Shown: positions 20,051-27,758, counted from the stretch's first letter. The stretch is DNA of 64,000 bases from Bacteroidota bacterium (GCA_025361565.1 JANYKN010000188.1:1-64000); one strand, 5' to 3'. The notes: generated from the letters alone by a model not told the origin. Translations and numbers: made by a program.

Positions 20051-21065
20051 TATAAATATTTCCATGCTAGTACGTATTCTAAAAAATTATCAACCCGTTA
20101 ATTTCATCCTTTTTCTGGCTATCAGTATTCTTGTATGGATAAAGCCGCTAATAAGCACTGATTTACCGGGGATATACATCGACCCTTCTCCAATGCCAGT
20201 TTATCAATGGATTATAGATCTAATTGGCTCTCCTCAATTTAACATTTTGTGCAAATTGATTGCGTTTTTACTTGTAGTGCTTCAGGGAACGATGATTAAC
20301 GGAATAATTAACCAATATAACTTGTTGGGATTTCGTGGTTATTTGCCTGGTATTATCTTCATTTTAATAAGCTCAAGTTTTCTAGAATACCAAATTCTTC
20401 AACCTATTCTATTTTCAAATCTATTCCTTCTTTTGGCCTGGGAAAGGGTTATACGTGCATATGATAAAGAAAATACATTTGAAGCCTACTTTAATGCTTC
20501 ATTTTTAATAGGTATTGCAAGTTTATTCTATCCCAATTATTGGTTTTTCTTACTCATCCTTTTTTTAAGCGTTGGAATGAACAGAGTTGGACATATAAGA
20601 GAGTTTGCAATGGTTTTGGTAGGATTCATTACCGTATGGTTCTTTTATTTAAGCTTATATTATTTGCTTACTTCGTCCATTCAATTTTCAGGACTTGATA
20701 ACGAATTTAGCTTTTCTTTTCCAAAATATCCCGGAATAATTATTTCGCAAAAAATCATTCTTTTTTATGCTAGCATTATCCTTATAGCCGCTACTGTGCA
20801 GCTTGGTACTTATATTTCAAATTTAAAAATTCCAATGCGCAGAAATTTAAAATTCTTGTTTTTGTGGTTTTTACTAGGAATTCTTATGCTTCTATTTACA
20901 AAATCATCAATTGAAATCATTTATTTAATTTCTATTCCAACAGCTGTGCTGTTTGCCATGTTTTTTGTCAATTTAAAAAAAGGAAGGATAAGTGAAGTGT
21001 TGTGGATAATCTTAATTCTTTGTATTATACTAAATCAGGCTTTTCCAAATCTATTAAAAGTATAA
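20040..21065 (+). CDS. Polytopic membrane protein (DUF6427-like)
   Basis: The 341-residue protein is almost wholly hydrophobic, with about nine to ten helices and short loops. It begins inside the end of purD (11-bp overlap, different frame). Proteins of this type follow purine or cell-envelope genes in many Bacteroidota and are labelled DUF6427, a match made from memory of context and general character. No catalytic motif is visible. A role in transport or envelope assembly is a guess. The alternative starting Met, about nine residues on, would remove the overlap. Confidence 0.7.
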   Translation: MTYDINISMLVRILKNYQPVNFILFLAISILVWIKPLISTDLPGIYIDPSPMPVYQWIIDLIGSPQFNILCKLIAFLLVVLQGTMINGIINQYNLLGFRGYLPGIIFILISSSFLEYQILQPILFSNLFLLLAWERVIRAYDKENTFEAYFNASFLIGIASLFYPNYWFFLLILFLSVGMNRVGHIREFAMVLVGFITVWFFYLSLYYLLTSSIQFSGLDNEFSFSFPKYPGIIISQKIILFYASIILIAATVQLGTYISNLKIPMRRNLKFLFLWFLLGILMLLFTKSSIEIIYLISIPTAVLFAMFFVNLKKGRISEVLWIILILCIILNQAFPNLLKV

Positions 21066-21208
21066 AGCATTTGACCTGGTTTTGTACTCCTTGTTTTTTT
21101 ACTTAATTTTGAGATAATTATCGATTTTGGCACTATAAAGTTATTCTTACAATTAAAAATGTTATAGCTTTTGTATTTTAAACGATAACAAAATTTAAAA
21201 ATAAACAA

Positions 21209-21898
21209 ATGAAATTTGGTGTTGTAAAATTTCAAGGCTCAACCAATCACGATGATTTGTTATTTATTATCAGTACAATTCTGGAGCAGGAAGTTGTTAG
21301 TATCGAGCACAATAGTAATAAACTACAAAAAGTTGACGCAATTATTATACCTGGCGGTTTTTCAAATAACGAATGCCTTGAAAATGGAATTCCTGCAAGC
21401 AAATCTCCAATCATGAAAGAAGTAAAAGAATTTGCAAAAAAAGGAGGTTTCGTTTTTGGTATTGGCAATGGATTTCAAGTATTATGCGATGTTAAAATGC
21501 TACCAGGCAAATTATTGATTAACGATAATCAATTGTTCTCATGTAAAAATATATTTATCAAACCTGCTCATAACCACTCTTCAATTACTGCTTTGCTCGA
21601 CACCAATTCTGCTTACAAAATACCCATTTCAAATCTCTATGGTAAATTTCAGATTAATGATGAAACGGTGAGACGTTTGCGAGAAAATGAACAAATTTTA
21701 TTTCATTATTGTGATAAAGATGGCCATTTAACTGAAGAAGCAAACCCAAACGGATCAAGGGGGAATATAGCCGGAATTTGCAATCCTGGGAAAAACGTTT
21801 ATGGAATGCTGCCCCAGCCCGAAAGAGCGGTTGATGATGAACTTGGAAATACCGACGGCAGGCTTATTTTCGAATCTATTATTGCATATTTGCGATAA
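21209..21898 (+). CDS. purQ: PurQ-like glutaminase-fold protein lacking the catalytic Cys and His
   Basis: The 229-residue protein aligns along its length with PurQ, the glutaminase subunit of formylglycinamidine ribonucleotide synthase: PGGFSNNE near residue 51, GxxNGFQVLCD at 84-94, and PQPERAVDDELG near 202. In active PurQ the nucleophile is Cys in GxCNGFQ, but here codon 86 is GGC (Gly). The catalytic His of PHPE is here CAG (Gln203). Glu205 is kept. Two of the three catalytic residues are gone, while the frame is intact and the rest is well conserved. It may be a structural subunit, use free ammonia, or reflect decay. It follows purD and a membrane gene. Confidence 0.85.
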   Translation: MKFGVVKFQGSTNHDDLLFIISTILEQEVVSIEHNSNKLQKVDAIIIPGGFSNNECLENGIPASKSPIMKEVKEFAKKGGFVFGIGNGFQVLCDVKMLPGKLLINDNQLFSCKNIFIKPAHNHSSITALLDTNSAYKIPISNLYGKFQINDETVRRLRENEQILFHYCDKDGHLTEEANPNGSRGNIAGICNPGKNVYGMLPQPERAVDDELGNTDGRLIFESIIAYLR

Positions 21899-21913
21899 TT
21901 GGGATATTAACTA

Positions 21914-22639
21914 TTAAATTTCAAGTTCTCGTATATCCATAGTTGTCTTAGCATATTTGTCGGCGTTTTTAAGAATCTCAACTAATTTCTTTGCAGTTAC
22001 TTCTGTTGAGGCCAACGTGTTTTCTTCTTTGTATTTTATAAAAGTTTCTACCTGTCCGAAATCAACCTTGTCAACACCACGAATTTCGCTCTGCATTTGC
22101 GTATCAACAATTCCGGGAGCAATGGATAACACTTTTACAGGATTTCTATTTAATTTCTTTTGTTCCAGGTTGGCTACCTCAGAAAGCATATCCAGCGCTG
22201 ATTTGCTGGCGCAATATCCGCTCCACGATTCAATTGGATGACGACCTGCACCAGAACTTATATTCACAATTAGTTTGTTCCCTTTAAAATTTTTATAATC
22301 CCTGATAAAATTGTTCATTAACAAAAATGGAGCAATTGTATTTACATTAAAAACATCTATAATGGATTGATTATCAATTTCGCCAAGGTGGCGGATATTT
22401 CCAAGCATTCCCGAATTATTCACCAGGGTTATTGATTTGGCATCAAAAATATTGATAAACCGGTAATTCTTTACTGAATCTAAATCTCTCAAGTCAAAGC
22501 TGATATGCTCGAATCGTTCGTGTTTAATTAAATTGGTTCGGGAAAAACCAATAATATAATTGTATTCGTCCTTTAACAATTCATTGGCTATTGCCGCTCC
22601 TATTCCACGACTGGAACCTGTTATAAAATAGTAATTCAT
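21914..22639 (-). CDS. Short-chain dehydrogenase/reductase (SDR) family protein
   Basis: The 241-residue protein has a classical SDR layout. The NAD(P)-binding motif TGSSRGIGAAIA is at residues 7-18, NNSG near 93, the catalytic Ser in NISSGAGRH near 148, and the YCASK motif near 162 supplies Tyr and Lys. IAPGIVDTQM near 197 is the post-catalytic loop. A basic or Ser residue after the glycine motif suggests NADP(H). It resembles sepiapterin-reductase-like members, but the substrate is unknown. The gene is in the same direction as the LPG-synthase-type gene upstream, 78 bp away, and may be co-transcribed. Confidence 0.88.
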   Translation of the reverse strand: MNYYFITGSSRGIGAAIANELLKDEYNYIIGFSRTNLIKHERFEHISFDLRDLDSVKNYRFINIFDAKSITLVNNSGMLGNIRHLGEIDNQSIIDVFNVNTIAPFLLMNNFIRDYKNFKGNKLIVNISSGAGRHPIESWSGYCASKSALDMLSEVANLEQKKLNRNPVKVLSIAPGIVDTQMQSEIRGVDKVDFGQVETFIKYKEENTLASTEVTAKKLVEILKNADKYAKTTMDIRELEI

Positions 22640-22665
22640 CTCTTTGAAGTTTAATTATCTGATTC

Positions 22666-22732
22666 TGCACACATAATTCACTCATTCACTCATTCATCCA
22701 TTTAAGCATTCACACATTCACACATTATCTTT
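22666..22732. repeat. Low-complexity CATTCA/CACATT direct repeats
   Basis: The spacer between two minus-strand genes is made of imperfect repeats of CATTCA-type words (TTCACTCATTCACTCATTCA, then CATTCACACATTCACACATT). The last copies run into the end of the upstream coding region. It looks like slipped-strand expansion; no function is evident. Confidence 0.6.
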
Positions 22733-23785
22733 TGCAACAAATTTTTTCCTGATCCATTGTGGCACAAGAATAGAACCTATCATAAGATAAGGATAATACG
22801 TGATTAAGCGCCATATAGCAGCCATCACAATGGCAACTCCAGCTATTTTGGGCAGAAAATCACCTAGATAATGTGTAAATACAAATTCTGTAAAGCCGCT
22901 ACCGCCAGGAGTTGGGCTCACCAACATCATAATCCACATTACCAATTGACGGGCAAACAATAAAGCATGATCATCAACCACAAAAAAAGCAAGGAACAAG
23001 GCATTCACAACCCAATATCTAGCAGTCCAAGAAAAGGCTGTAGCTAAAAATGCTTTTAACCAAAATGATATTGGTTTATTCTTCAATTCATTAGAACTCG
23101 AAATGATTTCGGTACCGGCTTTAGCTGCCCGATATCTCCATTTGCGCAGGAATTTCAACTTAAACAGACCAACAATCAATTTCTTAAGTCCACGAGGATT
23201 TTTAAATAAACCATAGGATACAAGTATAACGTATGCAAATTTGAGTGAATATCCAATCACTGCAAAAAGAAAAAATTCATTTGCGAAAGAAACGCCATCC
23301 TTTCCAAAAAATAAAGCATTTGGGCTTACCAATAGCAGCAATAAAGGAAACATGATTATAAAATACAATTCATCGAGAAAAGAAGTTGCCATAACAATTG
23401 CAGTACTCCTTCCAACGCTAATCCCTTCTTTGGTTACAAAAATAACGGCAAGACCAGTGCCGCCAACAGCCGAAGGGGTGATGGCTGAAGTAAATTCCCA
23501 CAACATAATTACCCTGAATGCCTGCGACCAGGTAAATTCCATATTCGACAACACCCTAATCCTTATCAAATAACCGATATCACGGCACATCATAAATATA
23601 ATTGCGATAAGTATCCAAAAAAAAGAGTGCCAGGTAAACCGAACAACATCGAAGGCTCTTACATCGAAATTATCGTAAATCATATAAGCAACAAATCCCA
23701 ACCCTATTAAAATTGGATAAATCATTTTTCGCGGGCTAATTTGCGAAGCTATCGATGCAACAGGCTTGCCCTTTTTCTCTTCCAT
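22718..23785 (-). CDS. Lysylphosphatidylglycerol synthase TM-region family protein (UPF0104/AglD-like)
   Basis: The 355-residue membrane protein has about eight hydrophobic helices and the features of the flippase-like LPG synthase transmembrane domain: RIRVLSNMEFTWSQAF near residue 73, FTSAITPSAVGGTGLAVIFV near 98, and VSPTPGGSGFTEFVF near 288, a paired Pro-Gly-Gly signature. The catalytic C-terminal acyl-transfer domain of MprF is absent, so it belongs to the stand-alone group thought to move lipids or take part in envelope glycolipid synthesis. A short charged N-terminus precedes the first helix. Confidence 0.85.
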   Translation of the reverse strand: MEEKKGKPVASIASQISPRKMIYPILIGLGFVAYMIYDNFDVRAFDVVRFTWHSFFWILIAIIFMMCRDIGYLIRIRVLSNMEFTWSQAFRVIMLWEFTSAITPSAVGGTGLAVIFVTKEGISVGRSTAIVMATSFLDELYFIIMFPLLLLLVSPNALFFGKDGVSFANEFFLFAVIGYSLKFAYVILVSYGLFKNPRGLKKLIVGLFKLKFLRKWRYRAAKAGTEIISSSNELKNKPISFWLKAFLATAFSWTARYWVVNALFLAFFVVDDHALLFARQLVMWIMMLVSPTPGGSGFTEFVFTHYLGDFLPKIAGVAIVMAAIWRLITYYPYLMIGSILVPQWIRKKFVAKDNV

Positions 23786-24087
23786 ACGAATTATAAATTA
23801 TAACCGAAAATCAATTCGAAAGTTTAAATTGACTAACAAACCAATCGTTTATTCCAATAAAATACATAATAACTGATAGTTGTCAAAAATAAAATTACAG
23901 CCTGCAAATATAATAGTAATCATCGTTTTAATACTCAAACCTTCGCTAAAAAAGAACATTCTTATCAATTAATCATTAAAATGATGTTCTTAAACATCAT
24001 TTAGTTTGGGTAGAATGATCGAAAATCATTTTAATATATGTATAACATCTATATATTTGCATATGCAAATTTTGAAATAATTACAAT
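23786..24087. other. Divergent regulatory region upstream of the ArsR gene
   Basis: A 302-bp gap with three inverted repeats: 10-bp arms at 23979-23988 and 23993-24002 around CTTA; AATGAT/ATCATT at 24014-24019 and 24025-24030; and a perfect 16-bp palindrome at 24055-24070. No coding frame or RNA gene is seen. Confidence 0.6.
24052..24070 (+). promoter_or_regulatory. Promoter -7 element overlapped by a palindromic operator candidate
   Basis: TATATTTG at 24052-24059 matches the Bacteroidota -7 consensus exactly. ATTTGCATATGCAAAT at 24055-24070 is a perfect 16-bp palindrome lying over it and the likely start of transcription, 17 bp before the ArsR-family start codon. A dimeric winged-helix repressor bound here would block its own promoter. 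Confidence 0.6.
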
Positions 24088-24396
24088 ATGAATTTATCCG
24101 AACTTACAACAGAACAATTAGAAGCAGCTGCCAATATGCTTAAGGCCATCGCGCATCCAATGAGAATTGCAATTTTGCGTTTTCTCGAAGACAACAACAG
24201 CATGACAGTTACTGAAATACATGAAAAATTAGGTATTGAACAATCAACAACATCGCACCATTTGGGTATTTTAAAAGATAAAGGGGTTCTGTTATCAAAA
24301 AGGATTGGGAAAAATACATTTTATTCACTCAAAAATAACAATTTGAGCAGTATTATCGATTGTGTGGGTAAATGTTCGAATATGTCTCAAAATTAG
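24088..24396 (+). CDS. ArsR family winged-helix transcriptional regulator
   Basis: The 102-residue protein is a small dimeric repressor of the ArsR/SmtB type. KAIAHPMRIAILRFLE near residue 20 starts the domain, the recognition helix lies in EQSTTSHHLGILKDKG near 58-72, and the wing is LLSKRIGKNTFYSL. The classical CVC metal site of ArsR is absent; the only cysteines are in CVGKC at the C-terminus, so metal sensing is not assured. Strong palindromes overlap its promoter, suggesting autoregulation. It is followed by an inverted-repeat pair at 24483-24515 and then by a convergent gene. Confidence 0.85.
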   Translation: MNLSELTTEQLEAAANMLKAIAHPMRIAILRFLEDNNSMTVTEIHEKLGIEQSTTSHHLGILKDKGVLLSKRIGKNTFYSLKNNNLSSIIDCVGKCSNMSQN

Positions 24397-24482
24397 TTCT
24401 CCCCCAATAATTAATATCAAAATTATATCAAAAAAAAAGTTTGAATCTTAATTTAAAATACATACCAACATATTGAATTTCA

Positions 24483-24515
24483 AAAGATACTATCTTTTAA
24501 AAAGATAGTATCTTT
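24483..24515. repeat. Double palindrome with perfect 15-bp arms
   Basis: AAAGATACTATCTTT (24483-24497) and AAAGATAGTATCTTT (24501-24515) are exact inverse complements separated by TAA. Each arm is itself a 7+1+7 palindrome, so the site can be read as one hairpin or as two tandem 15-bp operators. It lies between convergent genes, so a bidirectional terminator is likely, although the stem is AT-rich for one. Confidence 0.65.
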
Positions 24516-24589
24516 AACATTTCCAGTGAAGAAAGTATCTTAAATAGCTGGAATATTTGATACACAATTATTTGCATTACCCAAAGAAC

Positions 24590-25444
24590 TTATTCTTTTA
24601 ACAAACCCAACAACCTTGCATTTTCGATAGCAATTTGAATATTTTGGGCATTTAATTTCAACAACAAGCTTTTTTTATGGATTTTTAAAGTATTGATTGA
24701 GAATTTGAGTGTTTCGCAAATTTCCAAAGTTGATATATGCCTACTCAAAAACAAAAGCACTGTTGTTTCCTTTTTTGTAAGTTTTGGAACAAAATATGGC
24801 ATATTGGGATGATTTATGTGGGTTTGATGTATTTGGCTTTTATCAATAGTACTTATCATTAAAGGCTGGTATGGCTTTTCGGTTTGCGAAAGCTTTCCGT
24901 GCGCCAGGCTTATCCAAATATTACCTGTTATATCCAAAGCTATTGCTTTAACTTGAAAATTGAAAGGTACATAATCGCCTGATTTTGTGAGCATCCTGAT
25001 TTTAAATATAAATTTAAAAGTCAACCTATCCTCGATTTTTTGTTCGCACAAAAAGTTGTACGCCTTGCTTTGAATATCCAGCATGTAAGGAACATCTGCC
25101 GGATGGGTATTATCGATAAGGCACCGGTAACCCTGGCCGGGCACAAATGCTAATTCCCTTTTTGGGAAAAGCTCTGTATTTGCAGTTAAAAAATAAAAGC
25201 AGTTTTTCGAATAATCAAACATCCATTTAAATTGATTGTCAAGGAATTCCAATTCAGTAAGCATAGATGGGTAATTTTCAATTTTTGAATAATCGAGCAA
25301 TTCCTCATCGAAGATTTGAGGCAATTTAAATTTTTCGTGCAATGTGTTTGGTTTTGGTTTAGGTCTTAGATGTTTTTTGAAAACAGGGTGCAATATAGCA
25401 CAAATAGTTTCGGAATTTAGTAATCGAATAATAAAATAGGGCAC
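24590..25444 (-). CDS. LuxR-type helix-turn-helix regulator with PAS-like sensor region
   Basis: In this 284-residue protein the last 65 residues are a LuxR/GerE helix-turn-helix: KLTKKETTVLLFLSRH starts it, and STLEICETLKFSINTLKIHK is the turn and recognition helix. Residues 70-190 look like a PAS fold (FKWMFDYSKNCFYFLT, a long strand-rich region, then IALDITGNIWISL). This architecture recurs in Bacteroidota next to secondary-metabolite and competence-like loci. There is no receiver domain or membrane segment, so it probably senses an internal ligand. The gene lies at the left edge of the accessory region. The true start might be further in than the first Met. Confidence 0.78.
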   Translation of the reverse strand: MPYFIIRLLNSETICAILHPVFKKHLRPKPKPNTLHEKFKLPQIFDEELLDYSKIENYPSMLTELEFLDNQFKWMFDYSKNCFYFLTANTELFPKRELAFVPGQGYRCLIDNTHPADVPYMLDIQSKAYNFLCEQKIEDRLTFKFIFKIRMLTKSGDYVPFNFQVKAIALDITGNIWISLAHGKLSQTEKPYQPLMISTIDKSQIHQTHINHPNMPYFVPKLTKKETTVLLFLSRHISTLEICETLKFSINTLKIHKKSLLLKLNAQNIQIAIENARLLGLLKE

Positions 25445-25818
25445 AGATTGCCTCTGGCGAGATCGGCTTTGCCTAAGTTGGACTGATTATTATGGCTTAA
25501 TAAGATCTTAACCTTATCATAAAAACCTTAACAAATAAGTGTCCCATTCAGTAATATAGTGCACTTAATCAATCACGTTTACCTCTATTCAAAAATATTT
25601 GAAAATAAATCATCCTTAATTCATTGATTTATAGCCACCAACAAAAATACTACCCTCAGGGGTTATAGGATTTGATTTTTACCTGCCCTATCTTTGGCCG
25701 GAGGGAATTTTTAGAACACGAATGACACGAATAAAACGGATTTAAAAGAATAAATCTGTGATAATTTGCTTAATCCGTGCCATCAGTGTCCCTGCTTTAA
25801 CAGTTACCAGTAAAAAAA
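25445..25818. other. Intergenic region between divergent LuxR and LytTR genes
   Basis: A 374-bp gap. Its right half is the first copy of the GAACACGAAT-type inverted-repeat element. The left half is AT-rich; no promoter close to consensus or coding frame was recognised. Confidence 0.4.
25714..25791. repeat. Inverted-repeat element, copy 1 (GAACACG family)
   Basis: It begins GAACACGAATGACACGAAT and ends with AATCCGTGCCATCAGTGTCC, an imperfect inverse of the start. It is the most diverged of four copies in the window (others at 26337, 40291 and 40784) and lies just before the LytTR gene. Confidence 0.65.
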
Positions 25819-26190
25819 ATGGAAAAACAAACCAAAATTCAAATCACTACTTCAATTGGCCAGCAACTAATTGATCCCCACCAAATTATTTCTGTTTGCC
25901 CTTTGGGTAGAAATTCTATTGCTTATCTCGAAGATGATACAAAAATTCTGGCTTTTAAAGGTATAGAAGAAATGGAAAAATTATTGGATTACCCATACTT
26001 TTTCCGCTGCCACCGCAATTGTATTATTAACCTGTTAAAAATCTCAATGATAAATCATGGTTATACATCGCTCCAATTGCACTGTGGTAAAGAAATACAA
26101 GTATCAAAGCACCGGAAGGATGAATTAAAACAAGAACTGGCAAGGTTTTGTAAATCAAACGGGGGGGGTAATCTACTGATATTAAACTAA
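25819..26190 (+). CDS. LytTR DNA-binding domain protein
   Basis: The 123-residue protein is a stand-alone LytTR domain. Typical features are IISVCPLGRNSIAYLEDD near residues 23-40, FFRCHRNCIINLLKI near 63-77, and the closing strand GKEIQVSKHRKDELKQEL. No receiver or membrane sensor is attached. It should bind DNA and may control nearby accessory genes. A run of eight G lies near the 3' end, unusual in this AT-rich DNA; a slip there would change only the last five residues. Copies of an inverted-repeat element flank the gene on both sides. Confidence 0.85.
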   Translation: MEKQTKIQITTSIGQQLIDPHQIISVCPLGRNSIAYLEDDTKILAFKGIEEMEKLLDYPYFFRCHRNCIINLLKISMINHGYTSLQLHCGKEIQVSKHRKDELKQELARFCKSNGGGNLLILN

Positions 26191-26207
26191 ATACATAAAC
26201 CATTTCC

Positions 26208-26285
26208 CACTCATGCGCCATTTTTGCCCACTCGTGCAGTAAATATGGCCATTCGTGAGTCAATTTTGCCCACTCGTGCGTTTTG
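26208..26285. repeat. 21-bp degenerate tandem repeat (HEW repeats on the minus strand)
   Basis: Three full units of 21 bp (26208-26228, 26229-26249, 26250-26270) and part of a fourth, each starting CAYTCRTG and most ending TTTTGCC. Read on the minus strand they give a 7-residue repeat with His-Glu-Trp at the same place in each unit. It lies just after the LytTR gene. Confidence 0.65.
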
Positions 26286-26336
26286 GACGAAAATCGTTTT
26301 TTTAATCAGATTTACTTTGCAATCTTTGAATAATTG

Positions 26337-26424
26337 GAACACGAATTACACAAATCAAACGAATTATCACGAATATTAAAATTTTAATCCGTTAAAATCC
26401 GTAACATCCGCGTCATTCGTGTTC
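26337..26424. repeat. Inverted-repeat element, copy 2 (GAACACG family)
   Basis: An 88-bp element with perfect 10-bp ends GAACACGAAT and ATTCGTGTTC. The right half, with AATCCGTAACATCCGCGTCA, is nearly identical to copy 4 at 40784-40862. It lies immediately upstream of the hypothetical gene at 26452. Confidence 0.75.
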
Positions 26425-26451
26425 TATAACCAATAAACTAATTTCATAATC

Positions 26452-27147
26452 ATGGCACAACTCTTATACGAAAAACATTCAGCAAAAGTGCATATGAACA
26501 TCACCCGCCGCAACATGCGACTTTGCAAACAGATTAAAGGATGCGAACCATATGCCGCGCGAATTGAACCTTTTTACGCAGAACTGGCCGAAAAGAAAAA
26601 AGCTACCGAGTTGGCAAAATACGACAAAGAATCGGCTTACGACGATGTAATCCTATACGATACCGACCTTGACAATTCCGTTAGGACCCTCCTTGAAAAA
26701 AGCAAACAATACGATCGTGAAAACCCTGGCAGGCCGGTACTTATACAGCTATTCCCCGATGGCAAGGCTTCAACCATTATTTATGCATCCTTGGAATCGG
26801 AACCCGATTTGGCCATGCAATTGTTGGCGAGGTTGGATGTGTTGGGCGCAAGCCACGTATTAAGCAGCCAAAGCCAAACCATTAAGGCAAATATCGACAA
26901 ATGCAAGGCTGCACTTTCGGCTTATAACAATTCCATTACTTTGTTAAAAGCAGCCGAAGCAGCCGAGGAAATTACCAAATCCAATTTGCGCAGGCAATAT
27001 GAATTCAATTACCTAGATATGGTAAAAGAATTTGGAAAAGGCAATGCCGACAGGTTGTTCCCGGCCATCAACACATCACGCAAACCAAATATGGTTGAAG
27101 AGGGAAATACTGAAAACAAGGCAACAAATATTGAAAAAACCCGATAA
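26452..27147 (+). CDS. Hypothetical protein, 231 aa, helical
   Basis: I do not recognise this protein. It has no signal peptide or membrane segment. It is Ala- and Lys-rich and largely helical, with likely coiled-coil stretches at about residues 40-60 and 145-185 (KCKAALSAYNNSITLLKAAE). A conserved-looking core reads GRPVLIQLFPDGKASTIIYA near 90-110. Base composition is clearly more GC-rich than the genes around it, with many GCC, GGC and AAC codons, which suggests a separate origin. It sits between an inverted-repeat element and a stretch of short degenerate repeats, next to the lanthipeptide locus. A link to that locus is not shown. Confidence 0.65.
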   Translation: MAQLLYEKHSAKVHMNITRRNMRLCKQIKGCEPYAARIEPFYAELAEKKKATELAKYDKESAYDDVILYDTDLDNSVRTLLEKSKQYDRENPGRPVLIQLFPDGKASTIIYASLESEPDLAMQLLARLDVLGASHVLSSQSQTIKANIDKCKAALSAYNNSITLLKAAEAAEEITKSNLRRQYEFNYLDMVKEFGKGNADRLFPAINTSRKPNMVEEGNTENKATNIEKTR

Positions 27148-27515
27148 AGTGGATTGAAAAGCTTGGTTGTATGCTTTATTGGAACAAAAGTACATGGCTA
27201 CAAGTAGCGGACCGCATTTATTAAAAAAAAAACATAAAGCTGCATGTAGCAAAGAGTTTTATTGGTTAAAAAGTAGATTGATAAGTGTAGCGGAACACTT
27301 TTACTAAAACATTACACATGGCTACATGCAACATAATGTATTATCGGCACAAAGGCATACTGCTGCAATTAGTAATGCGCCTTATTGAAATAATATAAAT
27401 GGCTAGAGCTAATCTCCTGGCTTTTGGTTGATAGCAGCATTTATAGGAATTTTGGGATGAATTGCGCAATTATTTTTTATATAGTTTTATTTATTAATGT
27501 TTAAAAATTATTAAA
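27148..27515. other. Degenerate GCTACATGTAGC-like repeats and upstream region of lanA1
   Basis: The left part holds several short imperfect copies of a near-palindromic word: CATGGCTACAAGTAGCGG from 27193, AAGCTGCATGTAGCAAAG from about 27237, and CATGGCTACATGCAACA from about 27317. The right part (27440-27515) is the upstream region of the first precursor gene and contains the palindrome AATTGCGCAATT. I see no coding frame. Confidence 0.5.
27460..27471 (+). promoter_or_regulatory. Conserved palindrome upstream of lanthipeptide precursor 1
   Basis: AATTGCGCAATT is a perfect 12-bp palindrome, 44 bp before the start codon. The second precursor gene has AATTGTGCAATT at almost the same distance (30462-30473), and the stretch from there to the start codon is conserved in both. 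It is a candidate operator or promoter part. Confidence 0.5.
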
Positions 27516-27722
27516 ATGAAAAAAGAATTTAAGAAAAAATTGAGCTTGAATAAGCAAACTGTTGATAGGTTAAATAGTGAAAATTTAAGCAATCTGGTTG
27601 GAGGACAAGATGAGGATTCTCGTGCAACAGATTGTGGTCTATCAAGATGTTGTTGGTTCACACAAAAACCGTTGGAGTGTGCAGTACTAAGTGCTGCCGG
27701 TGGACCGTGTACAATTAAATAA
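27516..27722 (+). CDS. Class I lanthipeptide precursor 1 (double-glycine leader)
   Basis: The 68-residue peptide has the Bacteroidota natural-product leader MKKEFKKKLSLNKQTVDRLN and a Gly-Gly processing site at residues 29-30 (NLVGG). The predicted core starts at Gln31 and has five Cys, three Ser and three Thr in 38 residues, including a Cys-Cys pair (SRCCWF) and a C-terminal GGPCTIK. These are the substrates for dehydration and thioether ring formation. The first 56 bases around its start are identical to those of precursor 2. The LanB, LanC and C39 exporter genes downstream supply the matching enzymes. Ring pattern and activity are unknown. Confidence 0.85.
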   Translation: MKKEFKKKLSLNKQTVDRLNSENLSNLVGGQDEDSRATDCGLSRCCWFTQKPLECAVLSAAGGPCTIK

Positions 27723-27758
27723 ATTGTTAACATATTTATAATAAAAGCCTGATTAAAA

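Noticed and set aside
26027-26263. Minus-strand 78-aa frame with HEW repeats as a gene
   Set aside because: It overlaps the LytTR gene on the other strand and the repeat part is short. Kept as a repeat and a finding, not as a gene.
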